Shown here: piece by piece, positions 1 to 9,014 of the stretch
Layout: every line of letters starts with the position of its first letter
How positions within the stretch are numbered: position 1 is the first letter of the stretch
Origin: Perkinsus chesapeaki
Lineage: Eukaryota > Perkinsozoa > Perkinsida > Perkinsidae
Reading direction: 5' to 3'
Length of the DNA stretch: 64,000 nt
Assembly: GCA_013115145.1 (NCBI GenBank)
Contig: JAAPAO010000103.1
Coordinates: 1 to 64,000, forward strand
The notes under the pieces: generated by a model
The model's database searches: none
Seen by the model: only the letters and a program-made list of their open reading frames with translations
Told to the model about the DNA's origin: nothing
Translations under genes and position numbers: made by a program

Positions 1-454
1 ATCCACAGATGGAGCCGCCGCACAAACGACACAAAAGGCAGATATACTGAAACCTACATAACTTATCATCATAGCTCGTCATGCCTAGTGGGCACACGAC
101 ATCACCATGTACAGTTAAAATTCCATCGTATACAACAACCCCGACTACGACGTGGGAACACGACCTACTCCGTAAACCTCCGTGCGTGCTAGCTGAGATT
201 GACGGATGCAACTTGCATACGTCTATTTCAGCTACTTGCATGATTCAAGTATTGTAATATATCGATGCTCTTGTTCTGAGCTTGATGCCCTCAAATTTGG
301 GGGGGACAGAACACACAATCCTTATAGCCACCGCCGCTACGCAGGATTACTCGAAATGCACATCCTTAGGAATTAACAACACAATGAAGTGGTAAGGTGA
401 GGAAAACAGAGTATAAACGAGAACGTTGGGAAGACACTAAAATACAGACTAGCA
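1..454. other. Left flank without a recognised gene
   Basis: No reading frame resembling a known family is seen here. The stretch lies downstream (3') of the first minus-strand transporter and probably holds its 3' UTR. A short G run (about 300-306) is the only compositional oddity. No tRNA, rRNA or repeat was recognised. Confidence 0.5.
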
Positions 455-1954
455 CTAAAACATTTTTTGAATTTCTTCAAGAGTCTTTCCTTTCGTTTCA
501 GGAACCATAAAGTACTCGAATACTGTCATAACTGCACCAACACAGGAGAAGAACCAAAAGGCAGCCTGCATTGAAGTAGCTTGCACGACAGAGTCCAAAA
601 ATAGAATAAATATAAATGCACAAACCCAGTTAACAGTTGTAGTGGCAGCCGATGCTAAACCCCGTGCTTCATCGGGGAAGAGTTCAGAAGCTAGCATCCA
701 TCGAATCGGACCAACACCCCATGAATATGTAAATTGATAACCATAAGATGCAATTAATGCGAGCCAACCCAGGTTATGAGCGTCACCATTACGGTCTAAA
801 TAGAAGAAGAGCCCCATAAGAAACTGACTCAAACACATGCCAGCTGCACTACTTATTATTAGAGGCCGTCTACCTAGACGATCAACCAGATAAAGTGCAG
901 GAAAGTTAGCAAGAGTACTTACAACTCTAACAGTGATTGCCAATACATCAGAATTCTTAAGACCAGCCATTTCAAAGATTGTTGTCTGGAAGAATGTAAG
1001 AGCATTAATACCAGAGAACTGAGTGAATGCCATATTCATTGTACATATTATGAGTTGTTTAGGGCATGATAATAACACCTTAAAACGTGTACGAATATCA
1101 GACTTAGAATTGCATGATGTACGAGCATCACTAACGGCTACTAATGCATTGAGCTCATCATCAATGTATTCTTCTTTGTGATCACCGGCATCAATACCTC
1201 GTATTTTCCGTAAAGTAGCTTCCGCTTCATCCAATTTACCACGGGTTGCCAACCATCGAGGTGTTTCCGGGGCCAAGAACATGGTAATAAATAATATACC
1301 TCCAGGAATAAGACATAAATAAGCCACAAGTCTCCAATTGCAGAATGTAGATGTCGAGGCAAGAGAATCAATTGAACCAGCTTGAGTTCTACATGCGGCT
1401 CCAAAGATATATATAAGTAGAATTCCCAAGCCCATCATAAGTTGCGTACATGCCCCAAAGAGACCCCGAAATCTTGTGGGTGCCATCTCACCAATGTAGA
1501 CTGAACAAACAAAGGAGCATACACCCATTGACACTCCTGCTATGATCCGAGCAATAATTAGAAGTACCGGGCTACTGCCAAGAGCGATCATTAAATATGG
1601 TGCCATTTCGAGAGGAGCCGCAATTAAAAGGGCTAACCGTCGACCAGTGAACTCTGTAATTGGACCACTCGATAGAGTACCAGCAAGAGCACCTAGACTA
1701 AGGGCAGCACTGAAGAAACTAGCCTCCATCGGATCATCAAAGACATAATAAGATGATTGGCTTCCTATATCGATGTGTTTACCATTAGGATCAAGTACCG
1801 TGTTTCTCATTGTATCGATTGTTGGTGCAGTAAAACCGGTAGAGAGTCCGACTGTTAATGGTGCCGGTAAAACTGCCAATACTGCTAATATTCCTCGCCA
1901 ATCTGGGCCTAGAACTTTTTTCCAAAAGGATGACATGATAAGTGAACGAACCAA
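455..1954 (-). CDS. MFS sugar transporter, array copy 1
   Basis: A 12-helix sugar porter of the major facilitator superfamily, expected to move a hexose or similar sugar across a membrane; the substrate is not predictable. Visible marks are FTAPTIDTMRNTV (about 41-53), GRR after TM2 (104-106), PETPRWLATRGK (229-240) opening the central loop, TQFSGIN in TM7 (311-317), DRLGRRP (358-364), GVGPIRWM in TM10 (413-420), ELFPDEARG (424-432) and the C-terminal PETKGKTLEEIQ. At 499 aa it has the usual family length and is uninterrupted. Met7 (MSSFWKK) is an equally good start, because the first six residues add nothing recognisable. It is the last copy in transcription direction of a nine-gene same-strand array. 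Confidence 0.93.
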   Translation of the reverse strand: MVRSLIMSSFWKKVLGPDWRGILAVLAVLPAPLTVGLSTGFTAPTIDTMRNTVLDPNGKHIDIGSQSSYYVFDDPMEASFFSAALSLGALAGTLSSGPITEFTGRRLALLIAAPLEMAPYLMIALGSSPVLLIIARIIAGVSMGVCSFVCSVYIGEMAPTRFRGLFGACTQLMMGLGILLIYIFGAACRTQAGSIDSLASTSTFCNWRLVAYLCLIPGGILFITMFLAPETPRWLATRGKLDEAEATLRKIRGIDAGDHKEEYIDDELNALVAVSDARTSCNSKSDIRTRFKVLLSCPKQLIICTMNMAFTQFSGINALTFFQTTIFEMAGLKNSDVLAITVRVVSTLANFPALYLVDRLGRRPLIISSAAGMCLSQFLMGLFFYLDRNGDAHNLGWLALIASYGYQFTYSWGVGPIRWMLASELFPDEARGLASAATTTVNWVCAFIFILFLDSVVQATSMQAAFWFFSCVGAVMTVFEYFMVPETKGKTLEEIQKMF

Positions 1955-2272
1955 TTGACTGTATGATATGTAACCCTATCCGATCCTCCCGGTGCCTGTC
2001 TTATTCGTGCGCATTCGCAAGGGGACAGCCGAACACAATTAGCTATAACCAGTTAACTAGTCTAATATCACGATCAGCTCCTTTTTGTACACTCAGAAAC
2101 GCAAAAAAGTATATATGTGAATGGAACACAGAATTCAGAGACCTCATCGAATGTATTTGGCTTTAAGCCATTGGCTACAATTAGTGTTCGTAAGTAATAC
2201 CCGATAATGTTCTAACGAACGTATTATATCAAGTCTAATATTCGGTAACCATAAATAATTCTGTAGCGGCTT

Positions 2273-3769
2273 CTATCTTTTGGATGACACTTGGATTTCC
2301 TCGGTCGTCTTACCTCTTGTCTCTGGTATAAGATACCATGCGAAAGCTGTCATGACCCCAGCCACGCAGGCAAAAAAATAGAAAACGGTTTGAGGCGAGG
2401 TCTCCTTAATAGCAGTTTCTAGAACAACTACGGTCAGAAATGCAAAGAACCAGTTAGCAGAAGCAGCAAGACTTGATGCTAGTCCTCTTGCCTCATCAGG
2501 AAACAATTCGGCAGCTACCATCCAACGTATAGGGCCAACACCCCAAGCATATGTGATTTGATAACAGTATGAGGCTACAGCGGCCATCCAGGCAATATTG
2601 GTCCCAGCAACTCGATTGACAAGGAACGTCGTAGCGATCAAAAACAAGTTTAAGCACATACCGGCGGCGCTAGAAACTAGGAGTAGTCGGCGGCCTACAC
2701 GATTTATTACACATGAGGTTAGGAGATTGGATATAATTGTACCAAGTTGTACAGCGAGCGCCTGTACGTCTGCGTTTTTTACACCAGCCATAAGAAATAT
2801 CGTAGTCTGGAAAAATACCATAGCATTGACACCACTCAGCTGAGTCATAGCATTTAGACCGACAGCGATGATAATCTGCCTCCGATAAGACAGAAGGATT
2901 TTAACACGAGAGAGGAATCCTACGGCCCCACCGGATCGGTGGTTCTCCAAGGCTAGTGTGTCATTCACAACATCATCAGGGTTACTCCTTATACGAGTAA
3001 TAATAGTACGTGCTTCATCTATACGACCCCGGGTAGCCAACCAACTTGGAGATTCAACTGCGAATAACATAGTTAAAATTAACAAGGTAGGAGGAATAAT
3101 ACAAATAAAAGATACCAAACGCCAGTTGCAGAATGTAGTTGAAGTGACCAAAGGATGCAAAGATCCAGCGTTAGTCCTTGCCGACCAACCAAATGCATAT
3201 GCGAGAAAAATGCCCACAGCAAGCATCGTCTGGGTATATGTTCCTATTGGACCCTGTAATGTCGCTGGTACTATTTCCCTCATGTAGACTGGAGTTACAA
3301 ATGCACAAAGACCTAACGACAAACCATTCACGAAGCGAGAAGCGATAAGAAGATACGGGCTGCTACCAAATCCAATACCCAAATATCCTAAAACACTGAG
3401 TGGGGCGGCAATAAGTAAAGCAAGACGTCTACCGGTAGCCTCGGCAACTGGACCTCCTGATAATGTACCAATAAGAGCACCAAGAGTCAGAGCAGCACTG
3501 AAAAGGCTAGAAGCTGTTGTAGACTTTAAAACGTATAGATTAGACTCTGATCCAATATCTATATGACTACCATCAGGGGCTAATACTGAGTTACGCATAG
3601 TATCAATTGTCGAACCAGTGAAGCCAATACTCACGCCGCCAGACAGAGGGCCAAGCATTGCCGAACATGCACATATAACAGCGAACAGCGTTCCCGTGGG
3701 GCGGGGTAGATTAAGTGATGACATGGTGAAGTGTGAAGCCGCTAAAGACGAGAGTATCATATAAAGCAA
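2273..3769 (-). CDS. MFS sugar transporter, array copy 2
   Basis: A 498-aa single-exon sugar porter. It carries GFTGSTIDTMRNSV near residue 50, GRRLALLIAAP after TM2, VESPSWLATRGR before the central loop (the usual Arg of PESPRW is Ser here), TQLSGVNAMVFFQTTIF in TM7, NRVGRR, GVGPIRWMVAAELFPDEARG in TM10 and PETRGKTTEEIQ at the end. The central cytoplasmic loop is shorter than in copies 1 and 3. Two blocks (2465-2573 and 3388-3627) are almost identical in DNA to copy 3, while the rest has diverged, a mosaic expected from gene conversion. Met16 (MSSLNLP) is a plausible alternative start; the first 15 residues may be upstream sequence. Confidence 0.92.
   Translation of the reverse strand: MLYMILSSLAASHFTMSSLNLPRPTGTLFAVICACSAMLGPLSGGVSIGFTGSTIDTMRNSVLAPDGSHIDIGSESNLYVLKSTTASSLFSAALTLGALIGTLSGGPVAEATGRRLALLIAAPLSVLGYLGIGFGSSPYLLIASRFVNGLSLGLCAFVTPVYMREIVPATLQGPIGTYTQTMLAVGIFLAYAFGWSARTNAGSLHPLVTSTTFCNWRLVSFICIIPPTLLILTMLFAVESPSWLATRGRIDEARTIITRIRSNPDDVVNDTLALENHRSGGAVGFLSRVKILLSYRRQIIIAVGLNAMTQLSGVNAMVFFQTTIFLMAGVKNADVQALAVQLGTIISNLLTSCVINRVGRRLLLVSSAAGMCLNLFLIATTFLVNRVAGTNIAWMAAVASYCYQITYAWGVGPIRWMVAAELFPDEARGLASSLAASANWFFAFLTVVVLETAIKETSPQTVFYFFACVAGVMTAFAWYLIPETRGKTTEEIQVSSKR
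2465..2573. repeat. Conversion tract A in transporter copy 2
   Basis: These 109 bp appear identical to 4223-4331 in copy 3. They encode the TM10 region (GVGPIRWMVAAELFPDEARG). Flanking sequence is clearly diverged on both sides, so the tract has sharp borders. Confidence 0.85.
3388..3627. repeat. Conversion tract B in transporter copy 2
   Basis: These 240 bp match 5167-5406 in copy 3 with one difference that I could find (a G/A third-position change). They encode the stretch from TM1 through the extracellular loop to TM3 (about SIDTMRNSV to AAPLSVL). Confidence 0.85.
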
Positions 3770-4033
3770 TGATCATTTTATCAGGAACAAATTATTATTC
3801 GGATAACCAAGTTATCCTATAATCTAAATGCGAAAGCGCCAAATATTATCTACTTCGCACATTCAAAGACCCTTCAGACTCAATATCTTATCCACTGAGG
3901 AGAAACTGAATTTCGACAGTAGAGTAACTAAAGGATCTCAGCCACGAGTGAACCAACATAATTATATATTTGGCTGAAGCAATGCAATTTGAAGAAGCCG
4001 TAGCTAAACACAGAGCAATAATGACTTGTAGCT

Positions 4034-5509
4034 TCAAGAGAATATACTTTGAATTTCTTCCAACGTTTTGCCTTTTGTTTCCGGTACCATATACCACTCG
4101 AAGGCAGTCATCAAAGCAGCTACGCAAGCAAAGAAATAGAAAACGGCCTGAAGCGAAGTGGCTTTAATGACAGAATCTAGAAATAGAATGAACAAGAAGG
4201 CACAGAACCAGTTAGAGGTAGTAGCAAGACTTGATGCTAGTCCTCTTGCCTCATCAGGAAACAATTCGGCAGCTACCATCCAACGTATAGGGCCAACACC
4301 CCAAGCATATGTGATTTGATAACAGTATGAGCCCAGCAAGATTAACCATCCGAGATTTTCAGCTTCACCATCTCGATCAATGTAGAAGAACGTACCAATC
4401 ATCAATTGACTTATACACATTCCAATGCTACTGCTTATCAAAAGTGGCCTTCTTCCAACACGATCCATCAGAAAACAAGCAACCACATTAGCAATAACAG
4501 TAGAGAGTTGAACGGTTAAAGCCAGAATATCAGCATCATCCAAGCCAGCTTCAAGAAAGAAGGTTGTTTGATAAAAGGCAAGAGCATTGAGGCCAGTGAA
4601 TTGGGTAAGACCATTTAGAGCAATAGCTATAACAGCCTGCCTCTTACAGGACCATAGAACAGATAATCGGGATTTAAGACTGTCCTTCTTCTCGCCTCTA
4701 GCTCCTGCTATAGCTTCTAATGCATCCATCTCCGCTATGAGACTTTTATCACACTCATCATCACCACGAAGGAGTACGAGGGTACTACGTGCCTCATCTA
4801 GACGTCCTCGAGTAGCTAACCACCTAGGAGACTCTACCGCCAACATCATTAAACAGAACAACATTCCTGGAGGTATGATGCAAATAAAGGCGACTAATCT
4901 CCAATTGCAAAACGTAGATGATGTAGCTAAAGGATCAAGGGAACCAGCACTAGTTTTCATACCCAAACAGATTGCATAGACAAGTGTGATCCCTCCTGCC
5001 ATCATCAATTGTGTACATGCACCAAGGAAACCACGATACTTATTCGGCGACACTTCACTGATATAAACGGATGATACAAAGGAACATATACCCATAGAGA
5101 AACCAGCAACTAGTCTGGCAACAACTAGGAGATAAGGACTATGACCAAGGGCAATACCAAGATACGCTAAAACACTGAGTGGGGCGGCAATAAGTAAAGC
5201 AAGACGTCTACCGGTAGCCTCAGCAACTGGACCTCCTGATAATGTACCAATAAGAGCACCAAGAGTCAGAGCAGCACTGAAAAGGCTAGAAGCTGTTGTA
5301 GACTTTAAAACGTATAGATTAGACTCTGATCCAATATCTATATGACTACCATCAGGGGCTAATACTGAGTTACGCATAGTATCAATTGTCGAACCAGTGA
5401 AGCCAAGGCCTAGTCCAACAGTTAAAGGCCCCAATAAGGAAGCACATGCGCAGAATACAGCGAAAGCATCGCCTGATAATCGCAATAGTGCAGGAGTGGC
5501 ACAAAGCAT
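4034..5509 (-). CDS. MFS sugar transporter, array copy 3
   Basis: A 491-aa single-exon sugar porter with a complete motif set: GFTGSTIDTMRNSV, GRRLALL, VESPRWLATRGRLDEA, TQFTGLNALAFYQTTFF in TM7, DRVGRRPLL, GVGPIRWMVAAELFPDEARG and PETKGKTLEEIQ. The central loop (about residues 240-275) is Asp/Glu-rich and highly charged. It shares two conversion tracts with copy 2 (4223-4331 and 5167-5406), yet outside them its TM7 and C-terminal halves look closer to copy 1 than to copy 2. That makes it a chimera of histories. The start at 5509 gives a short N-terminus like those of its relatives. Confidence 0.93.
   Translation of the reverse strand: MLCATPALLRLSGDAFAVFCACASLLGPLTVGLGLGFTGSTIDTMRNSVLAPDGSHIDIGSESNLYVLKSTTASSLFSAALTLGALIGTLSGGPVAEATGRRLALLIAAPLSVLAYLGIALGHSPYLLVVARLVAGFSMGICSFVSSVYISEVSPNKYRGFLGACTQLMMAGGITLVYAICLGMKTSAGSLDPLATSSTFCNWRLVAFICIIPPGMLFCLMMLAVESPRWLATRGRLDEARSTLVLLRGDDECDKSLIAEMDALEAIAGARGEKKDSLKSRLSVLWSCKRQAVIAIALNGLTQFTGLNALAFYQTTFFLEAGLDDADILALTVQLSTVIANVVACFLMDRVGRRPLLISSSIGMCISQLMIGTFFYIDRDGEAENLGWLILLGSYCYQITYAWGVGPIRWMVAAELFPDEARGLASSLATTSNWFCAFLFILFLDSVIKATSLQAVFYFFACVAALMTAFEWYMVPETKGKTLEEIQSIFS
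4223..4331. repeat. Conversion tract A in transporter copy 3
   Basis: Partner of 2465-2573, apparently identical over 109 bp and covering the TM10 coding region. Confidence 0.85.
5167..5406. repeat. Conversion tract B in transporter copy 3
   Basis: Partner of 3388-3627: 240 bp, ungapped, one mismatch seen. Confidence 0.85.
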
Positions 5510-5629
5510 GAAGGAGAGAAATAAACTAACATATGTTATATATGCCTGAACTCAAAATACATGGTAGTAACATTCAAACACTGATTTACATAATAAAGTA
5601 CTAGAAATAATTAATGATTCAAAAATGGT

Positions 5630-7138
5630 TTAAGTATGCGTAATGGTCGAATAGAACAATCGTCTTATATCCTCGAAACTTTTCCCTTTAGTTTCCGGTA
5701 CTCCAATCCATACAAAGCATGTTATAAAAGCGCTAACTGCCGAGAAAAACCAAAAGATAGCTTGACGAGATGTACTCTCGGTAATGATATCAATAGAAAG
5801 AATAATAATAAAAAGGGTTAACCAACTTGCCATAGTAGCAATACCCGCTGCTATGCTCCTGCAACTATCTGGGAATATTTCAGCAACTAAAAGCCATCGG
5901 ATGGGTCCAACACCAAATGCATAGAATAAATTATATCCATATGCACCAACAACTGATAACCATCCAAAAGCGGCATTATCCATGAAGAAATAGGTACCGA
6001 TAATAGCTAAACTGATGCACATTCCAATACTACTGAGTAGGAGGAGCGGGCGACGGCCAGAACGCTCAACTAATAAACAAGCAGGAATAATAGCAATGGC
6101 GGTAGCTAGCTGCACAGTAACCGCCATTAGGTCCGGGTAACTTAAATGGGCGTCTTGAAATATTGTTACCAGATAAAAAGCAATTACGTCAAGACCACTC
6201 AATTGTGTAAGAACTTGAATTGTAATAGCTATCAGAAGCTGCTTTTTACATGAGAGGAGTTCCCTAAGACGTACAACAAAGCGAGTACCATGGTCAGATG
6301 AACTAGTGAGATCTATCATCTCACTGCTAATACGGGGATCACTTGCAGTATGGCATCCTCTTATTTTGCATAGGATGCGCTGTGCTTCCACCATATGCTG
6401 CCTACTTGCTAACCATCTTGGTGACTCTAGAGCAAAGTACATAGCTATAGCCAAGGCTAGGCATGGTACTATACATACAAAAGATGTTAGTCTCCAATTA
6501 CAAAAGGTATTAGAACTGACCAGTGGATCAGTACTACCACCATCAGTTCTAAATATAAGACCGATTGCATAAGCTGCAGTTATACCAATAACACATGCCA
6601 TCTCATTACATGCTCCCAAAAGACCTCTCAATCTTGTAGGGGCCACTTCACTTATATAAACCGATACAACCGAAGGGCCAATACCAACTGGCAATCCGGC
6701 AATAAATCTTGCTGCTATAAGAAGATACACATTACTGCTGAGGCCGATACTAAGATATGCAGCTACACCTAGAGGAGAGTTAATCGCTAATGCCAAACGA
6801 CGACCAATGCTGTCTGCTAATGGACCAGCCATGAGAGCTCCAACAAGGGCACCAACTGTCAGTGAGGCACTGAAGATACTAGCCGAGAGCTCTTCGAAGA
6901 CGCATAGGCCAGAATTGTCCGGTACAATAAGTGGTGTACCATCAGGAGTTGTTACAGTATTCCTCATGGTATCGATGGTAGGGCTCGTGAAACCAAGACC
7001 TATACCTGCTAGGATAGAAGCTAGAAGTGATCCAACGACACACATCACAGCTACCAGATCATCACATACGTTGTTACAATAATACATGAGTGAAAGGCAT
7101 GTAATATAACAAGGCTGATAACAAGACAAGGTCATCAC
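5630..7138 (-). CDS. MFS sugar transporter, array copy 4
   Basis: A single-exon sugar porter of 502 aa as drawn. The first about 17 residues are Cys/Tyr-rich and unlike the other copies, so Met18 (MYYCNNV) may be the real start. Marks are GFTSPTIDTMRNTV, GRRLALAINSP, LESPRWLASRQ, TQLSGLDVIAFYLVTIF in TM7 (Asp replaces the usual Asn), ERSGRRPLL, GVGPIRWLLVAEIFPDSCRS and PETKGKSFEDIRRLF. The usual FPDEARG after TM10 is FPDSCRS, and the TM7 Asn-to-Asp change is near the expected sugar path. Both suggest a specificity or kinetics different from copies 1-3. Confidence 0.92.
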   Translation of the reverse strand: MMTLSCYQPCYITCLSLMYYCNNVCDDLVAVMCVVGSLLASILAGIGLGFTSPTIDTMRNTVTTPDGTPLIVPDNSGLCVFEELSASIFSASLTVGALVGALMAGPLADSIGRRLALAINSPLGVAAYLSIGLSSNVYLLIAARFIAGLPVGIGPSVVSVYISEVAPTRLRGLLGACNEMACVIGITAAYAIGLIFRTDGGSTDPLVSSNTFCNWRLTSFVCIVPCLALAIAMYFALESPRWLASRQHMVEAQRILCKIRGCHTASDPRISSEMIDLTSSSDHGTRFVVRLRELLSCKKQLLIAITIQVLTQLSGLDVIAFYLVTIFQDAHLSYPDLMAVTVQLATAIAIIPACLLVERSGRRPLLLLSSIGMCISLAIIGTYFFMDNAAFGWLSVVGAYGYNLFYAFGVGPIRWLLVAEIFPDSCRSIAAGIATMASWLTLFIIILSIDIITESTSRQAIFWFFSAVSAFITCFVWIGVPETKGKSFEDIRRLFYSTITHT

Positions 7139-7219
7139 TATTTACCCTATCTTAAGAGATAACTCATATACTACTGTTAAAAAGTCAAAACAGCAATGAG
7201 TATATAGTGTATTCAAAAA

Positions 7220-8749
7220 TCAATCTGGAACCACCGGTACCGAGATACTGGAGGAGTTTCTTTTAAAATGCGATTGTATCTCCTCAAAGGTTTTTCCTTT
7301 AGTCTCCGGTACCATAAACCATATAAACGTAGCTAATATCCAACTGGCAGCAGCGAAACCCCAGAAAGTAGCGTAAAGCGAGGTTGCTTCAACAAGAGGG
7401 TCTAAAGCTAATATAAAGGCGAACGCACTTAACCAATTAGCTGTAACTGCCAGGCTTGCTGCAACACCACGTGCTCGACAAGGGAATAATTCAGCAGCTA
7501 ATATCCATCTTATAGGGCCAACACCCCAGGCAAAAGATATTTGATAACCATAAACACCAAGTAATACCAACCAACTAAGAGAGGATATATCTTCATTATT
7601 GCGGTCTAGGTAGAAATATAATGCACTCAGGAATTGACTGATACCCATAATAATACAACCAGTGAATAATAGGACTCTTCGACCAAGATATTCTATAAGA
7701 TAGCTTGCAGGTATAGTAGCAAACATGGTAGCTAACTGAACTGTTAATGACATTAGATCAGCGTTAGATAATCCTGCTTCCATAAAGATAGGCGTAAGGT
7801 AAAAGGCCAATGCATTGAGACCCGATAATTGTGTAAGAAAATGTACCATAATAGCTATAAATGACTGTTTTTTACAATCCATCATAACCTTGACTGTATC
7901 ACGAATTGTGAAGGATTCCACTGTTCGTCGCGAGGCCACACATTCTATTGCATCAATCTCATCTGTCATCATTGATGGTGGTAAACCTCGCAGACGTGCT
8001 AATACCATCTTAGCCTCGTCAACTCGCCCCTTGGTTGCGAGCCATCTAGGGCTTGGAGGAGCAAAATACATTCCAATAAATAATAATAATGAAGGTATAA
8101 TACACATATAAGATACCATCCTCCAGTCACAGAAGGTATCCGACCTTGCGCGAGAATCAATCGAACCAGCATCTGTTCGAAATGCCAATCCCATTGCATA
8201 AATATAAACCATACCACCAGCTAGTAACAACTGTACTCCTGCTCCTAGCATACCCCGATATCTGGTAGGTGATATCTCTCCTATATAAACTGGAGCAATA
8301 AAGGAAGATAAGCCCAAAGCCAAGCCAGCAACAAAACGTGATGATATTAATAACGCAGGGCTTGACGATAAAGCAATAGTGAGATATGCGATAACACTAA
8401 TAGGAGCGGCAATTAGTAGAGCTATTCGTCTACCTGTAAACTCACCAAGTGGTCCACCTATAAGAGATCCAACAAACGCCCCTAATACCAAGGCACCGCT
8501 GAATAATGTACTTATAGTGGTGGAAGAGAAAACAAATAGATTGGAATTAGTTCCTATATCAATGAAGGCATTGCTGCCATCACCACCTTCAGTATCTTTA
8601 ACTGTATTTCTCATTGTATCAATAGTTGGGCCAGTAAAGCCAAGCCCTATACCCATACTCATTGGAGCGAATAAGCAAGCAGCTACGCTAATGAAGGCAT
8701 AACGATCTGATCCATTAGAGGATGATGTTAATGAGTTATCAGCTTGCAT
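7220..8749 (-). CDS. MFS sugar transporter, array copy 5
   Basis: A 509-aa single-exon sugar porter. It has GFTGPTIDTMRNTV, an extracellular loop lengthened by a few residues (EGGDGSNAF), GRRIALLIAAP, PPSPRWLATKGRVDEA, TQLSGLNALAFYLTPIF in TM7, EYLGRRVLL, GVGPIRWILAAELFPCRARG and PETKGKTFEEIQ. The C-terminal tail is about 15 residues longer than in copies 1-3 and Ser/Val-rich. Only 80 bp separate its stop from the start of copy 4, so any promoter between them must be compact. The substrate is unknown. Confidence 0.93.
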   Translation of the reverse strand: MQADNSLTSSSNGSDRYAFISVAACLFAPMSMGIGLGFTGPTIDTMRNTVKDTEGGDGSNAFIDIGTNSNLFVFSSTTISTLFSGALVLGAFVGSLIGGPLGEFTGRRIALLIAAPISVIAYLTIALSSSPALLISSRFVAGLALGLSSFIAPVYIGEISPTRYRGMLGAGVQLLLAGGMVYIYAMGLAFRTDAGSIDSRARSDTFCDWRMVSYMCIIPSLLLFIGMYFAPPSPRWLATKGRVDEAKMVLARLRGLPPSMMTDEIDAIECVASRRTVESFTIRDTVKVMMDCKKQSFIAIMVHFLTQLSGLNALAFYLTPIFMEAGLSNADLMSLTVQLATMFATIPASYLIEYLGRRVLLFTGCIIMGISQFLSALYFYLDRNNEDISSLSWLVLLGVYGYQISFAWGVGPIRWILAAELFPCRARGVAASLAVTANWLSAFAFILALDPLVEATSLYATFWGFAAASWILATFIWFMVPETKGKTFEEIQSHFKRNSSSISVPVVPD

Positions 8750-9014
8750 CTAAGAGAAGATATTCACAATGGCGGCATTCCATCATCAAACTTGAAGAAT
8801 CACAGACATTACGTTTGAGCTTACTTTAAGATGACCTTACGTATGGAATACAACAGAGCAAACGGGATCACTGAAGGACCATTGCCTGGAGGAACATGGT
8901 CCATTGCTACTTTGGAGCATCAACCAACAGTCGTGCGTAGTTCCCTAAACACAACTCTTGAAATATAGGAAGCTTTCTGAGTAGGGCGACGATACATAAT
9001 GCAAATAGAATGAT

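Noticed and set aside
2273-5509. Copies 2 and 3 as a recent whole-gene duplication
   Set aside because: Identity is confined to two blocks with sharp borders. The rest is too diverged, which fits conversion better.
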